From an uncultured Schlesneria sp. (GTDB lineage Bacteria; Planctomycetota; Planctomycetia; Planctomycetales; Planctomycetaceae): a stretch of DNA of 54,677 nucleotides. The notes under the pieces were generated by a model. The model ran no database searches, was not told the origin of the DNA, and was given only the letters and a program-made list of their open reading frames with translations. Numbering within the stretch: position 1 is the first letter of the stretch; the number at the start of each line of letters is the position of its first letter. Shown in pieces: positions 44,383 through 52,909 of this stretch. The translations under genes were made by a program, and so were the position numbers. The stretch spans positions 1 through 54,677 of the forward strand of contig CAILLA010000269.1 of NCBI GenBank assembly GCA_903834925.1. Direction: 5' to 3'.

Positions 44383-44438
44383 TAGGTTCAGGACCTAGTG
44401 GGAGTAATCTCGTGCAGGTTCGATTCCTGTCCTGGGCA
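44383..44438 (+). repeat. att repeat copy 2, junction of the two elements
   Basis: A 56-bp copy of the tRNA-Leu 3' half; the 5' half (acceptor and D arm) is absent. It is simultaneously the right end of element 1 and the left end of element 2, whose integrase follows. Confidence 0.88.
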
Positions 44439-44449
44439 TCAAGTGGCAT

Positions 44450-44484
44450 AAGGACTTGGAGCAAATGGCTTCAAGTCCTTTTTT
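44450..44484 (+). terminator. Rho-independent terminator after the second att copy
   Basis: AAGGACTTG pairs with CAAGTCCTT across a 13-nt loop and is followed by TTTTTTC. It would have ended the tRNA-Leu transcript when element 2 stood alone next to the tRNA. Confidence 0.65.
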
Positions 44485-44499
44485 CTTTCCCAACGTCCG

Positions 44500-44519
44500 T
44501 TGGGGGCAAATTGGGGGCA
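44500..44519 (+). repeat. Paired TTGGGGGCA repeats, candidate arm sites of integrase 2
   Basis: TTGGGGGCA at 44500-44508 and 44511-44519, 11 bp apart, between the att copy and integrase 2. Position and spacing mirror the TTGGTAACA pair of element 1 but the sequence differs. Confidence 0.6.
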
Positions 44520-44589
44520 GCCATCGAGGTTGCGTGGCTTCTGCATCGCTTGCCATTCAGGCGACACTTTATGCAGGAGAAACAGAATC

Positions 44590-45798
44590 ATGGCATGGCT
44601 CGAACAACGCGGAAACAATTTTCATTTGGTTCATCGTCTCGGAAACCAAAAGCTAAAACGCTCGCTTCAGACCAACCAAGCGACGGAAGCAGAGACGATT
44701 TTGGAACGAGTCGAACGACGTTTGCAATTGATCGAACACGGAGATTTGTCCGTTCCGACGGACGCAGACCTGATGACTTTTCTGCTGTCAGACGGGAAAC
44801 TCGCTCAACCGGTCGTTCTGTCCGCCGGAATTGCGCTTGCTGACCTTTGTCAGCACTATCTCGACGGACTGCTCGAAAGCTCTCTCGAATCCAACACTGT
44901 TTACACTCTTAAAATTCACCTCAAACACATCCGTGGATTTCTTGGTGACAATTTTCGAGCGGATCGACTGGCGTTTGCCGATCTTCAAAAATACGTCGAC
45001 GCACGTTCACGCGTATCCGGTCGAGGCGGGAAAACGATCAGCACGGTCACGATTAAGAAGGAATTGACCAGCTTCAGCGGCCTTTGGACCTGGGGCTTAC
45101 GAATGGGCCTCGTCAAGAATGTATTTCCGAATCACGGCCTACGGTTTCCGAAGATTTCGGACAAAACACCGTTTCAGACGTGGGCCGAGATCGAAAGTCA
45201 AATTGCCAAGACCAAACTTTCTGAAGCAGAACAGTCTGAATTGTGGCAAGGGCTTTATCTCACGGGGTCAGAGATTGAAGAAGTTCTCGACTTCGCTGAG
45301 GCAAACGCCCGTCATCCCTCGCTTTATCCGATGTTGATCCTCGCCGCCCACACAGGAGCCAGGCGAAGTGAGATTCTGCGGGCCGAAGTGTCGGACTTTG
45401 ATTTCAAATCAAACTCAGTTCGATTGAGGGAACTAAAACGTTCTCGCAGCAAACGAACGATGCGAACTGTCCCACTGTCGGGACGATTGCAACGAGTCAT
45501 GAGCGATTATTTAAAGGGGGCGATCGGACGCTATGCATTCAGTGTCGACGAACGCCAACTAACGGTCGACGAGGCTTCGCACCAGTTCAACCACACGCTT
45601 TCAGGCAGCAAATGGGACAAGATTCGTGGCTGGCACGTCTTTCGACATTCGTTCATCTCAAATTGTGCAAGCCACGGTGTCGACCAGAGGATGATCGACG
45701 CCTGGACTGGACACCAGACGGAAGAGATGCGACAACGATATCGACATCTCTTCCCCACAGTTCAGCGAGCTGCACTGCTTTCAGTTTTTTCCTCGTAA
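44590..45798 (+). CDS. int: Tyrosine recombinase / integrase of element 2
   Basis: A 402-residue site-specific recombinase with an N-terminal arm-binding type region (1-~55), core-binding region (~80-185) and catalytic domain. Catalytic residues R258, H349, R352, H375 and Y384 are present. It aligns with integrase 1 through the central and catalytic parts (shared FPNHGLRFPK-like, LYPM-AAHTGARRSEI and GWH-FRHSF segments) and lacks the insert seen there at ~330-360. The N-termini differ, in line with different arm repeats. ATG at 44590 follows AGGAG. Both enzymes therefore use the same tRNA-Leu site. Confidence 0.92.
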   Translation: MAWLEQRGNNFHLVHRLGNQKLKRSLQTNQATEAETILERVERRLQLIEHGDLSVPTDADLMTFLLSDGKLAQPVVLSAGIALADLCQHYLDGLLESSLESNTVYTLKIHLKHIRGFLGDNFRADRLAFADLQKYVDARSRVSGRGGKTISTVTIKKELTSFSGLWTWGLRMGLVKNVFPNHGLRFPKISDKTPFQTWAEIESQIAKTKLSEAEQSELWQGLYLTGSEIEEVLDFAEANARHPSLYPMLILAAHTGARRSEILRAEVSDFDFKSNSVRLRELKRSRSKRTMRTVPLSGRLQRVMSDYLKGAIGRYAFSVDERQLTVDEASHQFNHTLSGSKWDKIRGWHVFRHSFISNCASHGVDQRMIDAWTGHQTEEMRQRYRHLFPTVQRAALLSVFSS

Positions 45799-45878
45799 GC
45801 GACCGTTAATTCAACATTCCACACAAAAGGAAGCCGCTGTGAGCAGAGTTATGAACTGATCAAAGCAGATGAAACAGA

Positions 45879-45908
45879 AAAAGCCTGTGAGAATCCTTAC
45901 AGGCTTTT
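45879..45908. terminator. Bidirectional terminator
   Basis: AAAAGCCTGT and ACAGGCTTTT form a perfect 10-bp stem with A and T tracts at the outer ends, a classic bidirectional terminator between integrase 2 (plus) and the next gene (minus). Confidence 0.75.
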
Positions 45909-45944
45909 CGATTTGAAACTGGATCGCAACAAAAGTTGCCGCAT

Positions 45945-46262
45945 TCACGATTTCGACGACTCTTTTGGAGGATAATACGTGCATGTGTCGCCATCCCAAC
46001 GAAATCGAGTCTGGCAACTCTTGCAGATCTCAGGTTTCCCATTGATCTTATCGCCACAGAACGGACACGGGATCCTACCGTCAGAGAACAATGTAATTAC
46101 CAATCCAAGTGGACCGAGAAGGAGGCCAAGCCAGAAGCCAAGCACCTGGGCATTCTTCGATTGGCCGATGCTTCTGCCAAGTAACGCGAATGGCACGGCA
46201 CCAACAACGAGGACCGCAATTACGCAGATCACCACGGTAGTAATTTGATCGCTCGTCGTCAT
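45945..46262 (-). CDS. Membrane protein with zinc ribbon
   Basis: A 105-residue protein with two hydrophobic helices (~6-28 and ~40-62) followed by a C-terminal zinc-ribbon (CPFCGDKI then CKSC, so CxxC-x(11)-CxxC). Short proteins of this type occur widely in bacteria with no agreed function. The ATG lies 470 bp downstream of the excisionase-like gene end, so it is probably its own transcript. Confidence 0.72.
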   Translation of the reverse strand: MTTSDQITTVVICVIAVLVVGAVPFALLGRSIGQSKNAQVLGFWLGLLLGPLGLVITLFSDGRIPCPFCGDKINGKPEICKSCQTRFRWDGDTCTYYPPKESSKS

Positions 46263-46731
46263 TCTCGCTCTTTTCCTCGTTTGAAATGAGTTTTCTTAGG
46301 TACTATGAAAGCAAAAAAACCGGACCTGTACCCAGTTATACCTAGCGCAACTAAAAGGATTGCGCCCATCTCCACCACGCCGAGTCCAAACATGAACACT
46401 ATCCTCTATTTTAAGCCAGATGAAGCGTGGATTTTCGAGTTAGAATTTGCATTCGCCCAAGAAAGTTTCACCCAAATCACCGGCTCATGTTCCCGATTCG
46501 GTTTTGAATATTCAACCCTTGAATACAAGAATTCTTCACACTGCTTAAGAGAAAAAGCCGTTTTTTTATTGCCCTTCGCACGAATTGCCCCTTAGATGCG
46601 CACTTCAGACAATGAACGCTCTATGTTGTTGAACCCACTCGCATGCTCCTGACTGAAAATCCAGTATCCTAATCGCTGATTCAAACGAACATCGTCCAAG
46701 AAATTCTGCTTGCTTCCGTTCAACAGCATTT
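46263..46731. other. AT-rich gap without a recognised gene
   Basis: A/T-rich sequence with short open frames on both strands, none with a domain or ribosome binding site. A cryptic gene cannot be excluded. Confidence 0.35.
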
Positions 46732-47013
46732 TTAAAGCCCGATTTCCCTACCAAGCAATCCTTCAGATTGTACCCGTTCCAATTCTTCATGAGCGATCAT
46801 CCACTCTTTTGAATTGCCTCGGCCACAAGGTCGTTTCTCGGCACGGATGCGGTGAAGCCGACACCATTCTCGAACGGTAAATTCCGCCTTGCCGAGAATC
46901 TTCGCCGCATCGGACGTCGAGTAAAACTTTTGAACGACTTTCTGTTGCAACAGCATCCGCAATGCATCTTCAATCCAGCTAAGTCGGACGCTTAATGATT
47001 GATCGTCGGTCAT
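46732..47013 (-). CDS. Excisionase-like HTH protein of element 2
   Basis: A 93-residue protein closely matching the excisionase-like protein of element 1 (1948-2226): coiled N-terminus, YSTSDAAKILGKAEFTVREW, RIRAEKR and EELERVQSEGLLG. A directionality factor for integrase 2 is the likely role. Its ATG overlaps the upstream stop by four bases (ATGA), so it is the last gene of a rep-led operon; replication and excision genes would be expressed together. Confidence 0.78.
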   Translation of the reverse strand: MTDDQSLSVRLSWIEDALRMLLQQKVVQKFYSTSDAAKILGKAEFTVREWCRLHRIRAEKRPCGRGNSKEWMIAHEELERVQSEGLLGREIGL

Positions 47014-47300
47014 TTCCTCGCCTTTCTCCCGAGAAGCCCTTCACACAGTTCATCGAGACTCCTATACGTTGGCTGATCGTTGAGTTTGTCAAACCGGAAA
47101 CTCAGTTTTCGCCCGTCTCCTGACGGATGCGGGCCTAAATCTACGATCGCTCCCCGCTCGACCAGCTCACGAACGAACTGCTCCCGTTCAGATTCGGACT
47201 CAATCGTCCTTCCCTCCGCCGCTGCTGCACTTCCTAAAAGCCCATCGACGTTCAAGAACTGTTCTCGTTCATCTCTTCTTTTTCGCCGTTCTTTACTCAC
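47010..47300 (-). CDS. Small hypothetical protein in the rep operon
   Basis: A 96-residue charged protein (KERRKRRDEREQFLNVDGLL, then FVRELVERGAIVDLG). Not recognised. GTG start overlapping the rep stop (GTGA) and a stop overlapping the excisionase-like gene, so both ends are fixed by translational coupling. Confidence 0.7.
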   Translation of the reverse strand: MSKERRKRRDEREQFLNVDGLLGSAAAAEGRTIESESEREQFVRELVERGAIVDLGPHPSGDGRKLSFRFDKLNDQPTYRSLDELCEGLLGRKARK

Positions 47301-48559
47301 GCCGCATCCTCCATGACTTGACCATCTGAAACACGATCCTCCGAACTTCCGGCGAATCCCAATTGAATCGATTTGACTGCGTATCGGTCCCCAAAATCAT
47401 TCCGGGACCAATACAGTCGCATTCGATTCACCAACTCCTCAGCCGCACCCTCGAAATTGCCCACACGCAACCTCGCCGCGAAGCTCGCAAGGCATCCGCT
47501 GCAATGAGCGATATACCATTCGACATCGGCGGGACGCTCATCGGCCTCGCCGCTGAATACTCTGGGAACACCGAAGAGCTGGTCACACATCTGCACCCCC
47601 AACCACCAGGGATGCACCGTTCTTCGGGTTGCATTTGGGTCATCCCGAAATCTCAATGAAAACCAATCTTCCGTCAGGTATTTCCAGAGACTTCCAAGAT
47701 CGTCAATCAACTCGGAAACCGTGTTGATTCTCCGTGCCTTGAGGAATGGTCTACGCAACTGGAACTCGACGCGCCAAACATCCTCGCACTCGGGGATCTT
47801 CCACACATCTAGAAACCAAAGCTTTGTGCCACCCTTCAGAACTTCAAGAGCCTTGTCGTAAATCCGAATTTGAACCGGTGACTTTTTAGACCCTTGATAA
47901 AGCGTTTCGAGCCGGTTCGCCGTCATGTTGTGGGAGTGCTGTCCATCCGATGGAACTCGATGAGAAAGGATGAAATCCAACGAAAGCGGATTCGGCAAAT
48001 AGAAATCTGCCGCCAGATCACACCGACTCGGCTTCACATTCAATACCGTTCCGCCAAACGCCTCGATTTCTTGAAGCACGATTGCGACACTCGCTTCAAT
48101 TGACGTTTGCCAGAGTGTCTTCGCGTTTATTTCAGCGTACGCGTTCGGCGTGCCTCCCTTTGGTTCTTGACTGTCACTCAAGAACAAATGGAACTCGGGC
48201 CATTGAAGATGGAAACAGAAATTCTGTTTCCCACCTGGAAGAATTAGGAATTTACCATCATTCATCGGAACGCCTTGGGTTCCTGACGCCTCTTCTTTCC
48301 ACTCAGCCAATTCCTCTATCTGATCCTTCCATGATTCGCCCCACTGGACATAGATCCCTAGATAAAGTGAATCCACCCCACAGGCCAGACTCCTCCATCC
48401 CACTAGGTTTGAATTTTGAGCCTGGGGTGTTACAGACAACCCCAGGCTTTGTGGTGGCGTAGTCCACGGAGTTTCGCCAAAAGACGCTCGAACGGTGGGC
48501 GCTTTCGGTTGCTCTTGGTCAATCTCCGCCTCTTGATTACCATCGACTTGTCGTTGCAT
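47297..48559 (-). CDS. Rep_trans-like replication initiator
   Basis: A 420-residue protein with features of the Rep_trans (replication initiation factor) family: RCDLAADF at 179-186, IRIYDKALEV at ~231-240 and VWRVEFQLRR at 261-270. Such proteins start rolling-circle replication by nicking a hairpin origin. A 20-bp hairpin lies 180 bp upstream. The first ~55 residues are disordered. ATG at 48559 follows AAAGGA; an upstream in-frame extension to 48673 is not supported. The catalytic Tyr cannot be assigned without alignment. Confidence 0.65.
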   Translation of the reverse strand: MQRQVDGNQEAEIDQEQPKAPTVRASFGETPWTTPPQSLGLSVTPQAQNSNLVGWRSLACGVDSLYLGIYVQWGESWKDQIEELAEWKEEASGTQGVPMNDGKFLILPGGKQNFCFHLQWPEFHLFLSDSQEPKGGTPNAYAEINAKTLWQTSIEASVAIVLQEIEAFGGTVLNVKPSRCDLAADFYLPNPLSLDFILSHRVPSDGQHSHNMTANRLETLYQGSKKSPVQIRIYDKALEVLKGGTKLWFLDVWKIPECEDVWRVEFQLRRPFLKARRINTVSELIDDLGSLWKYLTEDWFSLRFRDDPNATRRTVHPWWLGVQMCDQLFGVPRVFSGEADERPADVEWYIAHCSGCLASFAARLRVGNFEGAAEELVNRMRLYWSRNDFGDRYAVKSIQLGFAGSSEDRVSDGQVMEDAA

Positions 48560-48738
48560 GTTTTGGAATCCTTTCCAAACGCGAAACGGGGGCACTGCCC
48601 CGTCCCGCAGGTTTTTTGACAAACATCCTGTTGGATACACACACGCCCCTGGCCGTCGCTCGTCGCCAAACATTCGACGGTTCGGGGTTCTTTATTTTTA
48701 AATCTCTTCGACATCCGGTTCGTTCCTTCGTTCGCTCG

Positions 48739-48786
48739 TGTGGCAGAGTTGTGAGACCCGCTATGCGGTCTCCCAACTCTGCCACA
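48739..48786. repeat. 20-bp inverted repeat upstream of rep, candidate nick origin
   Basis: TGTGGCAGAGTTGTGAGACC and GGTCTCCCAACTCTGCCACA pair over 20 bp with one mismatch around the 8-nt loop CGCTATGC. No T tract follows. Position next to a Rep_trans-like gene makes a double-strand origin plausible; a terminator for the 48797-49300 gene is the alternative. Confidence 0.6.
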
Positions 48787-48796
48787 ACCGCACCTG

Positions 48797-49300
48797 TCAA
48801 AACGGGGCTGCGGTTGATTCAGCCGATTGTTCATTCGTGTCGTCGAACTTCGTTAGATCTCCTGGTCCGTACAAGAACTTGTTAATCGCCTTTACCGCCT
48901 TCGTTTTCCTGAGCTTAAACGTCAGTGCATACTCGTCGATCCCAAACTGAATCATGAGGCCGGCGAGTTTTGCGGGCGACTGATTCATTACCCCGGCGAT
49001 CGAATCCAACTCGTCCGCGACTGCTTTCTCAATTCGGAGTTGCAACCGCTGTTCGTTGAGTGTTCCGGCTGGCCCGGACCAGCTTGCGAAGTCTTTTGGA
49101 GATTGAATTCGCTTCGAGACCCACTTCGTAAACCCCGCTTTGTCCTTGAGGGCCAGGCCAATACTAAACCCGGCCACCCAACATAGACTGTGTTGAAGCT
49201 CTTCGGCTTGTTGCTCGACCTTCGATGCCAATGATTCACACAACACAACTTGCAATCGAACTCGCTCACCCTCGCCACTATCGGATTCCGAAGCCCGCAT
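48797..49300 (-). CDS. Protein with two RHH-like repeats
   Basis: A 167-residue protein containing two similar units, VRLQVVLCESLASKVEQQAE and LQLRIEKAVADELDSIAG, each a beta strand followed by helices that could be ribbon-helix-helix domains in one chain. Residues between them are charged. A DNA-binding regulator of the rep operon is plausible. ATG at 49300 preferred; an ATG at 49324 is open. Its end lies 10 bp before the large hairpin. Confidence 0.6.
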   Translation of the reverse strand: MRASESDSGEGERVRLQVVLCESLASKVEQQAEELQHSLCWVAGFSIGLALKDKAGFTKWVSKRIQSPKDFASWSGPAGTLNEQRLQLRIEKAVADELDSIAGVMNQSPAKLAGLMIQFGIDEYALTFKLRKTKAVKAINKFLYGPGDLTKFDDTNEQSAESTAAPF

Positions 49301-49901
49301 TTTTGATACTCCATGTAACGTCAATCCAATCCCACTAAACTTATCGGCGTCCTCTTTTGGGAAGCTTTACGTTTCCGCGATCAATTTCTCTTCGTGACTC
49401 TGATTGTGTCACTTGACTATTTTCTAGTCAATTCGAGTTTCTTGCCGTTCTGGGATGGCTAACGAGTTTGGGCGTGCCCCTGACGGGTCGGGCTCTCCGC
49501 TGCGATGAAGACATCTCCGCTGCGATCCCTCACGCAAATGCGCCTGGTATGACGCCGATTGCCTGACCGTCTTCGTCCGTCGCGTCCAGAGAAACCCCAC
49601 ACGAGCCCTAACCGCGACGGACGAAGACGGCAGATCGAAACCGGCGGACATCGACGCCAACGCAACTCGAATATCGATGGCTTCGCCGCTGTATTCTTTT
49701 AGCGGAACCCTTCCACTCGGGAACAAATCCGGCAAATATTGCTTGTGATCGCCATGCGTATTTGAATCCGCTTCTCACATTCGAAGAATCATCACATACC
49801 AAGAGCAGACTCGATGGCCCGCTAATAATCACAACTTTTACCGCTTCGTCCGTCAAATTAATCAACTCCACGTGCGTGACTGGCGTTATTGAAAGCTGCA
49901 A
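49301..49901. other. Gap of about 600 bp without a recognised gene
   Basis: A minus-strand open frame (49424-49735) has no domain or ribosome binding site and is doubtful. CTCCGCTGCGAT occurs twice near 49496-49528. Nothing else is recognised. Confidence 0.35.
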
Positions 49902-50954
49902 ATGGCCAAAAAAAAGTCGACAAAAAAAAGCGAACTCAACAAACACCGAAAACTCGGCCAGATAGCGATGTCCGTTTCGCCGAAGGATCGGCTTTTGGAA
50001 TACCTTCGACGGCTTCACGAAGTCACACTCCAAGAGGAAGTGCTCTTTCCGTTGCTTCGGGCCATGAACTTTCGAAACGTCGAGCACGTTCATGGTCCGT
50101 TGGAGCGGGGAAAAGACCTGAAGTTCAATTTTACCGACTCATTTGGCGGTTCTTTACTCGGGGTTTGCCAAGTTAAAAACGAACCATTTACCGGTAATGC
50201 CCAAGGAACGCCCAACGTGACTGGGTTAGCGGTTCAGCTCAAACAATGTAAGATGACGCAATTACTAAACCCGGACAATGGTCGCCTTCAGACACCTGAT
50301 TCAGTTTGGTTAGTCACGACGTATCCGCTTCCAGACAAGGATACGATTGGGATGCCGGCGCTGTTCGACGAACTCGCTGCACATTCGGTGCGAGTTGTTT
50401 GGCCTGACGACCTTGTCAACCTAATATCGTCTAAGCTCCCGCTACTTTACGACAGGCATGCGGCACACGGGCAATTCATCGGTCACAGATTGCTGGAATA
50501 CCTTGACCAACACCACGAAGCCCGCGCGTTTGAGTCGTCTCTCACGCGACGTATGACTCAGTTTTTTGTGAATATCGTTGCAATTCCACGTGGATCGCTT
50601 CTCAAAAAACTGAAACGCAAAAAGCTTGCAATACTCGACCCTCCAAATCAGCAAACGATTTCTCGAGATGAATTTCACGAAATCATTGAATCTACAAAAA
50701 TCCTAGGCCCCAACGTCGCGTCCGACGGGCTACTCACTTACATTGATCCGAAGTGTGACACAGACGACGCCCCACAGACGGAGGGTACGCCGAAAGCGAA
50801 GACAAGCCACGTTACTGTAACCAACGTCAATTTGTTGGCCCTTCTGAAATCCGTCGCCGTTCGCATAGCCGAAATTGAAGGAGTTGAGGACGCGTCGTCA
50901 AAAGTTGCAGCGCAGATGGATGCGACCAGGCTTCTTTGTAGCCCGCTTCGCTGA
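49902..50954 (+). CDS. PD-(D/E)XK nuclease-like protein paired with NACHT ATPase
   Basis: A 350-residue protein with a basic N-terminus. Residues ~40-180 look like a Mrr/REase fold: E46, GKD with D72, and CQVK with Q90 and K92, giving a D...QxK active site. The C-terminal ~130 residues are helical with no family call. It is followed 32 bp on by a NACHT ATPase gene, suggesting a sensor-effector pair in which the ATPase controls the nuclease. Such pairings are common in antiphage systems; the match to a named system is not made. Confidence 0.7.
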   Translation: MAKKKSTKKSELNKHRKLGQIAMSVSPKDRLLEYLRRLHEVTLQEEVLFPLLRAMNFRNVEHVHGPLERGKDLKFNFTDSFGGSLLGVCQVKNEPFTGNAQGTPNVTGLAVQLKQCKMTQLLNPDNGRLQTPDSVWLVTTYPLPDKDTIGMPALFDELAAHSVRVVWPDDLVNLISSKLPLLYDRHAAHGQFIGHRLLEYLDQHHEARAFESSLTRRMTQFFVNIVAIPRGSLLKKLKRKKLAILDPPNQQTISRDEFHEIIESTKILGPNVASDGLLTYIDPKCDTDDAPQTEGTPKAKTSHVTVTNVNLLALLKSVAVRIAEIEGVEDASSKVAAQMDATRLLCSPLR

Positions 50955-50986
50955 TAAAACTATTAGCTCGCGTATTTCGTCGATCA

Positions 50987-51972
50987 TTGTTCCTACCAAC
51001 TTCCAATAATTATAATATACAAGACGCTGAAGAAACCCCTGTTGCATATTTCACAGATTCGTTAATGCTGAAGTCAATGGACCCGGCAGCGTTTTTAGAC
51101 TCGCCAGAATCGTTAACGGTTCTCGCGGGCGCGGGTGCCGGCAAGACCTCCTTGGCAAGGATGGTGGCAATTAATGGCCTGCGAACCGGCCGGCAGATAT
51201 GTTACTTCCCATGTTTTACGTACAATGACACACACGAATCCTTAGAGGAAGCGATCATTCAATTCTTGTTGGGGATGTCACCTGGCGTCTGCCGCGAGGA
51301 TGCGTGCAATTACTTAAATAGCTGTGAATTATTGCTTTTGGATGGATGCGACGAAGCAAAGAAATTTGGTTCTTCACTTGCGGATGAAATTGTCGAACTT
51401 GCGTGGAAAACGTCATCGGGGCCGCTATATATAAACGGCGTTGTTGCGCCGTGCGCGATACCGACACTCCTTCGAAATAAAGTCACGTTCGATAAAAAAG
51501 CAAATCAACTTATAATAGAAGAGTATTTACTTGCTCGTGAACGTAAACTGCTTTGCGACGAGATAAAGTCGCTTAACCCAATTTCCGCTAACATTGTTGA
51601 GGCGGCGCTGACCGCTTCAGTTAGGCGAGTTATTGCCTTCAGTCGTCCTTCGCATGTTTTCGATTTGTCACGTATTTCTGATCGCTTGACGTTACGGCGG
51701 TTTACAGATGTTCAACTCAATGAGTTTTTCACTAAGTGGTTTTCTCACGAGAAAACCGATTGGTGCGAGCTTTGGGCATTTCTACTTGCAAATGACCACA
51801 TCCGGCAAGTTTGCCGGACGCCACTCGTTGCCACTATCGTAGCGTCGTTGTTCGAGAAAAATCGTGAATTACCCAGATCCCGCACCGAGGTTTATACTCA
51901 CAGGTTTGATATGCTTTTGAGCAGTTGGGATGCGGCCCGTAATGTGCGGAGGGCGTCGCAAGTTACTGCGAC
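50987..51972 (+). pseudogene. NACHT/STAND ATPase, cut by IS21
   Basis: The ~328 residues up to the IS show a NACHT ATPase: Walker A AGAGAGKTS and Walker B LLLLDGCDEA, a sensor-like IAFSRPSH segment, then a helical region. The frame then runs 31 codons into the IS and stops. In STAND proteins the C-terminal sensor repeats follow the NACHT; here they would lie beyond 54677. So the system is probably inactivated. Start is a TTG without a good ribosome binding site; an ATG at 51065 is possible. Composition is more AT-rich than neighbours. Confidence 0.78.
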
Positions 51973-52111
51973 TGGAAACGGCAATCGAAAAGGGAACCAC
52001 TTCGGCAGTCGGAAGGGGGCCGGATCGGCAATCGAAAAGGGAACCACTTGTCTGACGCGTTATTGATCGTTTCTTGGAATAAAGATCTTTAGCGTGGGTT
52101 CAAACCCTTGT

Positions 52112-52909
52112 TCAAACTTTTTTCGGAGCGTTTTTTGCTTCAAGGCTTTGACGGAGTCGATAACTTTCACCTTCAATGGCCAGGATTTCGACTCGATGCG
52201 TCAAGCGATCGAGCAAAGCGCCGGTCATTCGTTCGTCACCGGCGAGGGTTTGTGGCCATTGAGCGAACGGTAGATTTGTCGTCACAATGAGACTCACTTG
52301 TTCATAGCAAAGTGAAAAGAATCCGAATAAATGTTCGGCTCCTCGACGATCTAATGGTAGATACCCGAGTTCATCAACGACGATGAGCTGGAGCCGTTTC
52401 AAGCTGGCCTCCAGGCGGAGGATGGTGCGTTCCTCCCGCGCTTCCAGGTAGGTGTTGACGAGTTCTGAAGCGGTGAAGAAGCGAACCCGAGATCCGGCCC
52501 GACAGGCATTCATGGCAATGGCAATTGCCAGATGAGTTTTTCCAATTCCGGGCGCACCAACCATAACCACATTGGTTTGATTTTTGAGAAAATCTCCTTT
52601 CGAAAGTTCGATCACTTTCGACTTGTTGAGCTTGGGAATTTCAGTGAATCGGAAGTCGGCCAATTCCTTCAATGAAGGGAATCTCGCGTCAGAGATTCGT
52701 CGTCGGACGGCGTTGCTTTCACGCGCGAGAAGTTCGCACTGGCATAGCTGATCGAGATACCCTTCGTAAGTTGCGTTGTCTTTGGAACACTCTTCGCCGA
52801 TCTTCGAATAGTCTCGAAGGATCGTTGGCAATTTCAAATTCCGCAATCGTTCCGGAAGCAGCGGTGAGCTGGCAGGTGTCATTGATGTGGTGGTGTTTTT
52901 AACAGGCAT
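52112..52909 (-). CDS. istB: IS21 helper ATPase IstB
   Basis: A 265-residue AAA+ ATPase with Walker A GAPGIGKTH, Walker B LIVVDELGYLPL and the typical IstB sequence TTNLPFAQW. It regulates target capture and transposition by IstA. ATG at 52909 overlaps the istA stop by 11 bp; a further in-frame extension upstream to 53203 lies inside istA and is not used. Confidence 0.93.
   Translation of the reverse strand: MPVKNTTTSMTPASSPLLPERLRNLKLPTILRDYSKIGEECSKDNATYEGYLDQLCQCELLARESNAVRRRISDARFPSLKELADFRFTEIPKLNKSKVIELSKGDFLKNQTNVVMVGAPGIGKTHLAIAIAMNACRAGSRVRFFTASELVNTYLEAREERTILRLEASLKRLQLIVVDELGYLPLDRRGAEHLFGFFSLCYEQVSLIVTTNLPFAQWPQTLAGDERMTGALLDRLTHRVEILAIEGESYRLRQSLEAKNAPKKV

Larger units (their letters stand above)
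441..44438. mobile_element. Integrated mobilizable plasmid-like element (element 1)
   Basis: The element is bounded by a 56-bp direct repeat of the tRNA-Leu 3' end (441-496 and 44383-44438, one mismatch). It carries an integrase next to the tRNA, an excisionase-like gene, a MOBF relaxase, a VirD4-type coupling protein, partition genes, RepA with an iteron origin, defence genes and a kinase/FHA cargo block. No VirB-like channel genes are seen, so 'mobilizable' fits better than 'conjugative'. Excluding one att copy it is about 43.9 kb. Confidence 0.85.

Noticed and set aside
46305..46595. Open frame of 96 codons after the zinc-ribbon gene
   Set aside because: No domain or ribosome binding site, AT-rich sequence; not enough support.
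49424..49735. Minus-strand open frame of 103 codons
   Set aside because: No clear start signal or family, and it contains a short tandem repeat; could be a decayed gene but cannot be supported.
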